From Pseudomonadota bacterium (GTDB taxonomy: Bacteria; Pseudomonadota; Alphaproteobacteria; Rhizobiales; Devosiaceae): a stretch of 28,009 nt of DNA. The stretch lies in assembly GCA_023415605.1 (NCBI GenBank), contig JAEZKB010000328.1, positions 1-28,009 of the forward strand, in the 5' to 3' direction. The notes beneath the pieces were generated by a model. It ran no database searches. It was not told the origin of the DNA and saw only the letters and a list, made by a program, of their open reading frames with translations. Of the stretch, positions 1 through 6,200 are shown one piece after another (positions within the stretch are counted from its first letter, which is position 1; each line of letters begins with the position of its first letter). The position numbers and the translations under genes were made by a program.

Positions 1-209
1 GGGTCGGTGTGGTCCCACTCGGTTTCCACGAAGAGGGTGCCGACGATGTCGAAGCCGGCGCTGTCGCCGCGGTAGTCCGCGGGGAGGTAGTTGCGCTTGA
101 GGCTGGAATAGTCGCCGTAGCGGAAGGGGATCGGCGGCTCGTCCTTGAGCCAGGGCAGGTAATTTTGGTCGAGGTTCCAGAAATGCTGGTGGGCGTCGAT
201 GATCTTCAT
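1..209 (-). CDS. Amidohydrolase family 2 protein (partial, cut by window edge)
   Basis: Only the first 69 codons are present. The translation begins MKIIDAHQHFWNLDQNYLPW, with the N-terminal D-x-H-x-H metal motif (DAHQH) of TIM-barrel metal-dependent hydrolases related to 2-pyrone-4,6-dicarboxylate lactonase (LigI) and sugar lactonases. Members of this family hydrolyse lactones or decarboxylate acids in the cytoplasm. The gene starts 24 bases after the stop of the upstream RraA-like gene on the same strand, so the two are probably one transcript controlled by the GntR-type operator near 1025. The pairing of a LigI-like lactonase with an RraA/LigK-like protein recalls aromatic 4,5-cleavage pathways, but the rest of the neighbourhood is sugar-acid metabolism, so a sugar lactonase is equally possible. 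The C-terminal ligands are outside the window. Confidence 0.8.
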   Translation of the reverse strand, partial: MKIIDAHQHFWNLDQNYLPWLKDEPPIPFRYGDYSSLKRNYLPADYRGDSAGFDIVGTLFVETEWDHTD

Positions 210-233
210 GCTGGAACCTCGACCGTCAGGGTT

Positions 234-980
234 TTAGCCCAGGCTGGCGTAGTAGGCGTCGATGGCCGGCACGTCGACGGACTCATCGGGGGGCATGCCG
301 AGCTTTTCGTAGCGCTTGCCGCGGGCGCGCATGTCGGCGATGAGGACCGCTTTTGCATGCAAGGCGACCTCCTTGGCGATTTCGATGGGGACGACGATGA
401 GGCCGTCGTCATCGCAGCCGACGATGTCGCCGGGGCGCACCTGGGCGCCGCCGATGCCGATCGTGGCGTTGAGTTCGACCACTTCGATGCGGCCCGGAAT
501 GATGGTGCGGCCACGATCGCGGCAAACCATCGGGGTCTTCTGCATGGTCACTTCGCCGGTGTCGCGGCAATAGCCATTGGTGACGATACCGACAGCACCC
601 GCGGCCTGGATTCCTAGAACGTTTTCAGAGCCAAAGAAGCCAACCTCGCCGGTTGAACCGACGTCGGTGACGACCACTGAGCCGGGCTTGATCAGGTCGT
701 TCAGACCGCGGCCCTTGTGACCGTATTTGTTGAACCAGATGCCGTGCGCGCCGACAATGTCCTCGGTGGTGTCGAGCTTCCACATCGGCTTGTTTGCGGG
801 GACGCAGCGCTGGGTGACGGCGGGGCCCCAAAACTTCATGCCGAGCCAGAGCGGACGGATCTCCTGGGATACAAGACCGATGTTGAAATACCCGAGGCCA
901 TCCATGGCATCGGCGACGTCAACGACGCGCAAAGGCTTGAAATACTCGCGGATCTTATAGGGGTCGAGCGCGTCGGCCAT
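234..980 (-). CDS. RraA-like protein (HMG/CHA aldolase superfamily), copy 1
   Basis: A 248-residue protein of the RraA/4-hydroxy-4-methyl-2-oxoglutarate aldolase superfamily. Family aldolases split hydroxy-keto-diacids to pyruvate using a divalent metal. Visible motifs are DVADAMDGLGYFN near the N-terminus, GSENVLGIQAAGAVGIVTNG followed by CRD in the middle, and VRPGDIVGCDDDGLIVVP toward the C-terminus. The start is the ATG preceded by GGGAGGA; the open frame continues upstream, but that part is unlike the family. At 248 residues it is much longer than E. coli RraA (about 160). The Arg-Asp pair (CRD) is kept, but the residue 21 positions before the Arg is Ser rather than the Asp of the D-X20-R-D aldolase motif. 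It has its own promoter and operator and precedes the amidohydrolase gene. A second, divergent copy lies at 8017-8742. The reaction is unknown. Confidence 0.85.
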   Translation of the reverse strand: MADALDPYKIREYFKPLRVVDVADAMDGLGYFNIGLVSQEIRPLWLGMKFWGPAVTQRCVPANKPMWKLDTTEDIVGAHGIWFNKYGHKGRGLNDLIKPGSVVVTDVGSTGEVGFFGSENVLGIQAAGAVGIVTNGYCRDTGEVTMQKTPMVCRDRGRTIIPGRIEVVELNATIGIGGAQVRPGDIVGCDDDGLIVVPIEIAKEVALHAKAVLIADMRARGKRYEKLGMPPDESVDVPAIDAYYASLG

Positions 981-991
981 GGCTGGGTCCT

Positions 992-1014
992 CCCAATTCG
1001 GTTGTCGAATTGGG
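992..1014 (-). promoter_or_regulatory. Perfect 9-bp inverted repeat in the leader of RraA-like gene 1
   Basis: CCCAATTCG (992-1000) and CGAATTGGG (1006-1014) are perfect inverted copies separated by GTTGT. The repeat lies between the candidate -10 (1018-1023) and the GGGAGGA ribosome site, and the GGG of that site is part of one arm. With a transcription start near 1011, the short mRNA leader would begin with an AATTCG/CGAATT hairpin abutting the ribosome site. It could be an RNA hairpin affecting translation or stability, or a second operator at +1. Confidence 0.55.
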
Positions 1015-1017
1015 GCA

Positions 1018-1046
1018 ATCTTGTATGCAAGACTGAGAGGTGTCAA
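1018..1046 (-). promoter_or_regulatory. Promoter of RraA-like gene 1 with embedded GntR/FCD operator
   Basis: On the minus strand a perfect TTGACA (1041-1046) is followed after 17 bases by CAAGAT (1018-1023) as a weak -10. The palindrome TCTTGCATACAAGA (1019-1032) fills the space between and covers the -10, an arrangement typical of repression. The same TTGACA-8 nt-operator layout recurs upstream of the CUT1 binding-protein gene at 19338-19365. The form of the palindrome fits FCD-subfamily GntR regulators, and the gene for one lies next door. Confidence 0.65.
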
Positions 1047-1077
1047 CCGACTTCGGCCTGCGACGAAGGTGGTAGTT

Positions 1078-1815
1078 TCACGGCTTGGGACGACGGCGCG
1101 AGCGGGCGGACGGCGCCGGCTCATCGGCATGGCCGGGACTGTGCGGCAGGCCGTTGAGGAAGTGCTGGCGGGCGAGTTCGGAGAGCAGCTTGCCATCGCG
1201 GGCGGCAAGGGCCGTGAACATCTTGGAGTGCTCGAGCAGGGCCGCCGTCCAGCGATTGGGATCGAGGTTGGGGAGGGCCCGGGCGCGCTCGACGCGGGGC
1301 AGCAGCGAGGCCCAGGTGGCGGTGAGCACAGGGTTGGCGGCAATGTCGATTACCATGCGGTGGATCTGGCGGTTGATCTCCATGTATTTGCCGCGCTCGC
1401 CCCGCTGGTGGAGATCGACCATCTGGCTCAGCAAACGCCCCATTTCCGCCAGTTGCGCCTCGGTAACTCGCTCACAGGCGAGCTCACCGGCGAGGCCTTC
1501 GAGGGCGCCGAAGACGCGGTAGAGATGCTCGATGTCGGGCATGCGCAACTCGGCGACGACGACGCTCCGGTTGGGCAGAAGCTCGACCAGACCTTCGGCC
1601 GCCAGGGTTCGGAACGCCTCGCGAATAGGGGTGCGTGAGACGCCCAGCTGTTCGCAAAGTTGCACTTCCCGAAGACGCATGCCGGGTGGCAGTTCGCCCG
1701 ACAGGATCATCTCGCGCAGGCGAGTGGCAGCCTCCTGATGAAGGCGGCCACGGCGGCGGCCGGCTTCGGGATCGTCCGGAAGGTCGAGCACAGTAGAGCT
1801 ATCAGTTTCTGACAT
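1078..1815 (-). CDS. GntR-family transcriptional regulator, FadR/FCD subfamily
   Basis: A 245-residue regulator. The N-terminal winged helix-turn-helix (about residues 20-85) carries the GntR signature LREVQLCEQLGVSRTPIREA. The all-helical FCD ligand domain follows, with three histidines in INRQIH, LLEHSKM and ARQHFLNGL that match the metal site of FCD proteins; these usually bind small carboxylic acids. I chose MSETDSS as the start because GGAAAGGT precedes it and the helix-turn-helix follows at the usual distance; the longer open frame adds an unrelated N-terminus. A degenerate operator copy overlaps its ribosome site, suggesting autoregulation. It is divergent from the CoA-transferase gene, with a full operator between them. 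It probably represses the flanking genes and the CUT1 importer until an acid intermediate binds. Confidence 0.88.
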   Translation of the reverse strand: MSETDSSTVLDLPDDPEAGRRRGRLHQEAATRLREMILSGELPPGMRLREVQLCEQLGVSRTPIREAFRTLAAEGLVELLPNRSVVVAELRMPDIEHLYRVFGALEGLAGELACERVTEAQLAEMGRLLSQMVDLHQRGERGKYMEINRQIHRMVIDIAANPVLTATWASLLPRVERARALPNLDPNRWTAALLEHSKMFTALAARDGKLLSELARQHFLNGLPHSPGHADEPAPSARSRRRPKP

Positions 1816-1819
1816 ACCT

Positions 1820-1833
1820 TTCCGTATGCAAAA
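1820..1833. promoter_or_regulatory. Degenerate GntR-type operator at the regulator's own start
   Basis: TTCCGTATGCAAAA shares 10 of 14 positions with TCTTGTATGCAAGA and keeps the whole right half-site. It lies just upstream of the regulator's start codon, over its ribosome site. Autoregulation is inferred. Confidence 0.35.
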
Positions 1834-1873
1834 ACGATAGCGCGCGCAATGCACACGATTCGGGCTGGAGCCC

Positions 1874-1903
1874 TTGCCAAAATGACCATCTTGCATACAA
1901 GAT
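1874..1903 (+). promoter_or_regulatory. Promoter and GntR/FCD operator of the CoA-transferase operon
   Basis: ATCTTGCATACAAGAT (1888-1903) is a palindrome with 6-bp arms around CATA. A TTGCCA -35 candidate (1874-1879) lies 9 bases before the 14-bp core, close to the 8-base spacing at the two other full promoters carrying this operator. The site is in the intergenic region between the divergent regulator and CoA-transferase genes, so it may serve both. Confidence 0.6.
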
Positions 1904-1986
1904 TGAGCATTGCCTGGCTGATCGCTTGTTAGTCGCCACATCGATGAACGTCGAAAATGGCAAGATGAACAACTGAAGGAGGACGA

Positions 1987-3228
1987 ATGTCGGAGGATCG
2001 TGCAGGCGGCGGGACGACTGGCCCGTCGATGAACGCGCCGCTGCCGCTCAGCGGCTTGCGCGTGCTCGATCTGAGCCAGGTGATGGCTGGTCCGTTCTGC
2101 TGCATGCTGCTGGGCGACATGGGCGCCGACGTGATCAAGGTCGAACCGCCCGCTGGCGGCGACCAGACGCGCAAGAGCATGGGCTTCCGGATGAAGGGCA
2201 CCGACAGCCCGGGCTTCCTGGCGCTCAACCGCAACAAGCGGTCGATTGCGTTGAACCTCAAATCGGAGGCCGGGCGAAAGGTGTTCTACCGGCTGGTGGA
2301 GACAGCGGACATCGTCGTCGAGAACAACCGGCCAGGCGTGGCGGCGAAACTGGGTGTCGATTATGCGACGCTATCGAAAATCAATCCGCGGCTAGTTTAT
2401 GCCTCCATCTCAGGGTTCGGCCAGACCGGGCCGTGGTCGCAGCGACCCGGTTTCGACCTCATCGCGCAGGCGATGAGCGGGGTGATGAGCGCCATGGGCA
2501 TTCCCGGCGCGGAGCCGGTCAAGTCCGGCGTGTCGGTCGGCGACCTCGGCGCGGGCCTGTTCGCACTGTACGGCATCCTCTCGGCCATCATCGGGCGGCA
2601 GACGAGCGGACGCGGGCAGTATGTCGATGCCTCGCTATTCGAGGCGGCGCTGGGCCTATCGATCTGGGAGACGACCGAGTATTGGGCCACAGGCCAGTCG
2701 CCGCAGCCGCTGGGCTCTGCCAACCGGATGAGCGCGCCCTATCAGGCGTTCGAGGCAAGCGACGGCAGCTTCGTAGTTGGAGCGGCGAACCAGAAGCTTT
2801 GGCAGGCCTTTGTGGGCGTGATCGAGCGTCCCGACTTGCTGACCGATCCGCGCTTCGTCGAGAACAAGGAGCGCGTCGGCAACCGGCCGGTTCTGGCCGA
2901 GGTGCTGAAGCCGGTGTTCCGGCAAAAGAGTGCTGCGCACTGGGTGAATGCGTTCCTCGATGCCGGCGTGCCGGCCGGGCCGATCAACGATTTCGGCGCG
3001 GCACTGGGGAGTGACCATGCGCAGGCGCGCAACATGGTGCAAGAGATCGAGCACCCGGTGGAGGGCACGATCAAGGCGCTGGGTTTTCCGGTAAAACTCT
3101 CGGAGACGCCGCAGCAGGTGCGGCTGCATCCGCCACTGCTCGGTGAACATACGCGCGGCATTGTCGAGGAACTGGGGTTCGGCGGCGACCTCGCCGGCCT
3201 CGAACGCGACGGCGCGTTCGCGCCCTGA
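1987..3228 (+). CDS. Family III CoA-transferase (CaiB/BaiF), copy 1
   Basis: A 413-residue family III CoA-transferase. Such cytoplasmic enzymes move CoA from a donor thioester to a carboxylic acid through an aspartyl-CoA intermediate. The N-terminal LSGLRVLDLSQVMAGPFC, GDMGADVIKVEPP and NRNKRSIALNL, and the central SGFGQTGPW, are all characteristic. The catalytic Asp is D186 in SVGDLGAG. The start ATG follows AAGGAGG at ideal spacing; an internal ATG at 2029 (MNAPLPLSGL) is an alternative because the first 14 residues look unconserved. The next gene overlaps its stop, so the two are translationally coupled. It has a GntR-type operator upstream. The acid activated is unknown; a hydroxy or unsaturated acid is suggested by the crotonase-fold partner. 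Confidence 0.9.
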   Translation: MSEDRAGGGTTGPSMNAPLPLSGLRVLDLSQVMAGPFCCMLLGDMGADVIKVEPPAGGDQTRKSMGFRMKGTDSPGFLALNRNKRSIALNLKSEAGRKVFYRLVETADIVVENNRPGVAAKLGVDYATLSKINPRLVYASISGFGQTGPWSQRPGFDLIAQAMSGVMSAMGIPGAEPVKSGVSVGDLGAGLFALYGILSAIIGRQTSGRGQYVDASLFEAALGLSIWETTEYWATGQSPQPLGSANRMSAPYQAFEASDGSFVVGAANQKLWQAFVGVIERPDLLTDPRFVENKERVGNRPVLAEVLKPVFRQKSAAHWVNAFLDAGVPAGPINDFGAALGSDHAQARNMVQEIEHPVEGTIKALGFPVKLSETPQQVRLHPPLLGEHTRGIVEELGFGGDLAGLERDGAFAP

Positions 3229-4004
3229 GCACGCCGGGCGAGGTCCGCTACCGCAAGGAGGGGCAGGTCGGTCATATCCTCGTCGACCGGCCACAGGCGC
3301 GGAACGCCATGACGCCGGACATGTATGCGCAACTGGACGCGGCCTGTGCGGCGATCGCCATCGATGCGGAGCTCCGATGCGTGGTGCTGCGCGGGGCGGG
3401 CGGCAAGTCGTTCGTCTCAGGTTCGGACATTGCGCAATTCCTCGAGTTCGAGGGGGCCGAGGACGGCGTCGATTATGAGCGGCGGATGGAGGGGCACCTC
3501 GACAATATCGCCGGCATCGCCGTGCCGACCGTGGCGGTGATCGAGGGCTTTGCGGTGGGCGGCGGGCTCAACATGGCCGCCTGCTGCGACATCCGCATTG
3601 CAACCACCGGCACCAGGTTCGGGACGCCGATCGCCAAGGGGTTGGGCAATTGTCTCAGCGCTGCGAACTATGCGCGGCTGCTGCATGCGGTGGGCGAGGG
3701 TCACGCTCGACGCATGCTGCTGCTCGGCGAGTTGCTAGAGGTGGAGGACATGCTGCCGACGGGGTTTCTCACGCGCGTGGTGGAGCCCGAGGTACTGGAC
3801 CGATCGATTCAGGAAATCACCGAGCAGCTCTGCGCCAATGCGCCGCTCAGCATGCGCGCGAGCAAGACGGCGCTGGCGCGGATCGCGGAGCCGCAGGTGG
3901 CCGAGATCGAAGACATGATCCGGCTCGTCTATGGCAGCACAGATTTTCGGGATGCGGTGCGGGCGTTCGCGGAGAAACGCAAGCCGGTGTTTCGGGGGGA
4001 GTGA
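3225..4004 (+). CDS. Enoyl-CoA hydratase/isomerase (crotonase) family protein with probable CTG start
   Basis: A crotonase-fold protein that probably acts on a CoA thioester made by the preceding transferase. The first in-frame ATG (3309) would delete the N-terminal strand, because the in-frame codons before it read GEVRYRKEGQVGHILVDRP, the usual start of this fold. No ATG, GTG or TTG occurs in frame between the upstream stop codon at 3144 and 3309. The CTG at 3225, overlapping the transferase TGA as CTGA, gives 259 residues, the normal family length. The oxyanion-hole segments VSGSDIAQF and VGGGLNMAACCDIRIA are present. The two glutamates of canonical hydratases are not: the equivalent positions are Asn116 (GGGLN) and Ile136 (GTPI). 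Another reaction of this superfamily, such as isomerisation, hydrolysis or C-C cleavage, is more likely than plain hydration. Confidence 0.8.
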   Translation: MSTPGEVRYRKEGQVGHILVDRPQARNAMTPDMYAQLDAACAAIAIDAELRCVVLRGAGGKSFVSGSDIAQFLEFEGAEDGVDYERRMEGHLDNIAGIAVPTVAVIEGFAVGGGLNMAACCDIRIATTGTRFGTPIAKGLGNCLSAANYARLLHAVGEGHARRMLLLGELLEVEDMLPTGFLTRVVEPEVLDRSIQEITEQLCANAPLSMRASKTALARIAEPQVAEIEDMIRLVYGSTDFRDAVRAFAEKRKPVFRGE

Positions 4005-4039
4005 TGCTTACTCACGTAGCACTCGCCCCAGCCGCGGCG

Positions 4040-4927
4040 TTATTCCGGCTTGGCGTAGAGCCGGTAGATCGAGCTGGTATCCGCCATGGCGCCGCCTGCA
4101 TCGGCGTAGGCCTCGTATCGGGCCGTGGCGGCGTCGACAAGGGGCAGGGAGAGGCCGAAGCGCTCGGCTTCGGCCTGGACGTTATGGAGGTCCTTGAGGA
4201 CCTGACGAGTGAGGCTGAGAGGCGGGTCGAAGGCGCGCTTGAGCATGCGCGGATAGGCGAAGTGCAGCATGGTGGAGTCGGCGTGACCGCCATGGAGGCA
4301 GGCGGGGACCTTCTTGGTCTCGATGCCCGACTCCTCGGCGAGGCGCAGCACTTCGGCCATCAGCACATAGGAGACGCCGGAGATCGCCTGGTTGATGACC
4401 TTTGTGGCCTGGCCGGCGCCGACCGGACCCATCAGCGTGATGTTCTGAGCATAGGCCTTGAAGATAGGGCGAACGGACTTGAACACGGCCTCGTCACCTC
4501 CGGCCATGATGGTCAGTTTACCCTGACGGGCAAAGCTCGGACCGCCCGAGATCGGGGCGTCGACCCAGTCTATGTTGCGGTCGGCCTTGAGACGCGCGGC
4601 AAGCGCGCGCGTAGGCTCGGGATTGGCAGTGGAGTGATCCACCAGCACGGTGGCGCCCTGCCCCGCTGCGGCGATGCCGTTGGGGCCGAAGACGACGGAT
4701 TCGACGGCGGGCGTGTCGAGCACGCAGAGCAGCACGACATCGCAGGCGGCCGCCACCTCGGCGGGCGACGATTTCGCCACGGCGCCCTTGTCGGCGAGCA
4801 GGTCAGCGGGGCCGGGCTCGAGGTTCCAGACGGCGAGTTCATAGCCGGCGGCAAGGAGCATTTCGGCCATGGCGCTGCCCATCAGGCCGAGGCCGATGAA
4901 ACCGAGACGGGGTTTGGTTTTTGCCAT
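4040..4927 (-). CDS. NAD(P)-dependent beta-hydroxyacid dehydrogenase (3-hydroxyisobutyrate dehydrogenase family)
   Basis: A 295-residue cytoplasmic oxidoreductase. The N-terminal Rossmann motif is LGFIGLGLMGSAMAEMLL. The substrate-binding segment DAPISGGPSFARQGKLTIMA matches the family DAPVSGG motif, and the catalytic Lys lies in GQATKVINQAISG. Members oxidise 3-hydroxy acids such as 3-hydroxyisobutyrate, tartronate semialdehyde, or L-threonate (LtnD). I chose the MAKTKPRLGFIG start, which has GGAGG 8 bases upstream. It is convergent with the crotonase gene (35 bases apart) and divergent from the PdxA-like gene with only 55 bases between starts. In known threonate and erythronate pathways an LtnD-type enzyme and a PdxA2-type enzyme are neighbours of a DUF1537 kinase; no such kinase is in this window. 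Confidence 0.87.
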   Translation of the reverse strand: MAKTKPRLGFIGLGLMGSAMAEMLLAAGYELAVWNLEPGPADLLADKGAVAKSSPAEVAAACDVVLLCVLDTPAVESVVFGPNGIAAAGQGATVLVDHSTANPEPTRALAARLKADRNIDWVDAPISGGPSFARQGKLTIMAGGDEAVFKSVRPIFKAYAQNITLMGPVGAGQATKVINQAISGVSYVLMAEVLRLAEESGIETKKVPACLHGGHADSTMLHFAYPRMLKRAFDPPLSLTRQVLKDLHNVQAEAERFGLSLPLVDAATARYEAYADAGGAMADTSSIYRLYAKPE

Positions 4928-4982
4928 CGCATGAGCCTCCACACCGATACGCATGTGACGAGCTAAGAAGGAGGACGAGCCG

Positions 4983-5954
4983 ATGGTCAAGGTGCTCGCG
5001 ATGACATTGGGCGATCGCTATGGCGTGGGGCCGGAGCTGGTCGCCAGTCTACCCGAACGCATGCCACTGCCCGATGGATTGCGCGTCGTGGTGGTGGGCG
5101 ACCGGCGCGTCTACGAGCAGGGCCGCAAGGCGGTGGGCGCCAGCGGCGAGGTTGCAGTGGTGCAGTCGTTCGGCGAGGCGACGGCGCCGTGGAGTTTGCT
5201 GGATCGACCGTTCGATTCAGAGGTGTTGCCGCTGGGTCGGGTGTCTGCTGAAGCGGGGCGCGAGGTTCTGCAGACGCTGGGCTTTCTGGTGCAGGCGGCG
5301 CAGGCCGCTGAGATCGGTGGCATCATCTATGCGCCGCTCAACAAGCAGGCGATGCGCGATGCTGGGCACGCGGCCGGCGACGAGCTCGATTTCTTCCGCC
5401 AGCACCTGCCGGCGCCCGCGACGGGCGAGATCAACATTCTGGGCGAGGTCTGGACCTCGCGTGTCACCTCGCACGTGCCACTGCGCGAGGTGGGCGCCCT
5501 GATCACGCCGAGCAATGTAATGCGCGGGGTGAAGCTGCTGGCCAATGCGCTCAAGCAGTCGGGACGACAGCCGAAGCTCGCCATGGCGGCGCTCAACCCG
5601 CATGCCGGCGAAGGCGGCGCTTTCGGGCGCGAGGAGATCGATGTGCTGGCGCCGGTGATCGCCGAAGCCCGCGCGGCAGGGATCGACATTGCCGGCCCGT
5701 TCCCCTCGGACACGGTGTTTCCGCGCGCGGTCGGCGGCGCCTTCAACGGCGTGGTGACGATGTTCCACGACCAGGGGCAGATCGCGCTCAAGATGGTGGG
5801 ACTGGGCCAGGGCATTACGCTGCTCGGCGGTTTCCTGGTGCCGATCGCCACGCCGGGACATGGCACAGCCTACGACATTGCCGGAACCGGGAAGGCGAAG
5901 CCGGATGGGCTGGTGGCCGCCACGCGGCTGGTGGCGAGCATGATGGGGTTTTGA
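4983..5954 (+). CDS. PdxA-like 4-hydroxythreonine-4-phosphate dehydrogenase family protein, divergent
   Basis: A 323-residue member of the PdxA family, NAD-dependent metal enzymes that oxidise and decarboxylate a beta-hydroxy acid. The three metal-binding histidines are conserved at H164 (TSHVPL), H207 (NPHAGEGG) and H262 (MFHDQGQ), and Lys270 matches the substrate lysine. Other residues that bind the phosphorylated substrate in E. coli PdxA are changed: GHTE becomes GDEL (133-134), the Asn of GVN is Thr279, and the RTSxDHGTA segment reads ATPGHGTA. The N-terminal GDPAGIGPE reads GDRYGVGPE. AAGGAGG precedes the ATG. It is unlikely to be the vitamin B6 enzyme; the neighbours point to a catabolic PdxA2-like role, perhaps on an unphosphorylated acid. 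Confidence 0.85.
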   Translation: MVKVLAMTLGDRYGVGPELVASLPERMPLPDGLRVVVVGDRRVYEQGRKAVGASGEVAVVQSFGEATAPWSLLDRPFDSEVLPLGRVSAEAGREVLQTLGFLVQAAQAAEIGGIIYAPLNKQAMRDAGHAAGDELDFFRQHLPAPATGEINILGEVWTSRVTSHVPLREVGALITPSNVMRGVKLLANALKQSGRQPKLAMAALNPHAGEGGAFGREEIDVLAPVIAEARAAGIDIAGPFPSDTVFPRAVGGAFNGVVTMFHDQGQIALKMVGLGQGITLLGGFLVPIATPGHGTAYDIAGTGKAKPDGLVAATRLVASMMGF

Positions 5955-5964
5955 GGGGGCCATG

Positions 5965-6150
5965 CCCTCGTGGTTCGACAGGCTCACCATGAGGGCTACT
6001 GGGGGCGCCACCCACTCGATTGTCATCCCTGCGAAAGCAGGGACCCACTCAACCGCTCGAGTGGAGGAGAGATGGGTCCCGGGTCAAGCCCTGGATGACA
6101 GCCGGTGACTGCACCGCAGGACCTCATGGTGAGCTTATCGGACCACGAGG
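5965..6150. repeat. Composite palindromic repeat (REP/MITE-like)
   Basis: Nested inverted repeats follow the PdxA-like gene. The outer arms are a 31-bp unit at 5965-5995 (CCCTCGTGGTTCGACAGGCT onward, ending CCATGAGGG) and its inverted, slightly diverged copy at 6122-6150. Between them is a second palindrome: TGTCATCC plus GGGACCCA at 6021-6047, mirrored by TGGGTCCC plus GGATGACA at 6073-6100. Both units resemble dispersed intergenic palindromes of Alphaproteobacteria. No open frame of note is inside. A third copy of the outer unit is at 27726-27756. Confidence 0.75.
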
Positions 6151-6200
6151 TCCGGGCACACCGCTTTGAACACAGGCATACTTGAGGGAGGAATACTGAC

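Noticed and set aside
3144..3308. Possible frameshift disabling the crotonase-like gene
   Set aside because: The reading frame is intact back to the overlap with the previous stop; a CTG start explains the missing ATG without a frameshift.
3650..4966. 438-codon plus-strand open frame
   Set aside because: It covers the end of the crotonase-like gene and the antisense of the 3-hydroxyacid dehydrogenase. The composition (repetitive G, D, H, E) is that of a GC-rich shadow frame and no motif is visible.
4928..4982. GntR- or LysR-type operator between the dehydrogenase and PdxA-like genes
   Set aside because: I searched by eye and found neither motif; only the two ribosome sites are visible, so regulation of this pair is unknown.
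6171..6185. GGCATACTTGA upstream of the glycosidase as a GntR half-site
   Set aside because: It has GCATAC, but the right arm is CTTG rather than CAAG and the left arm does not match.
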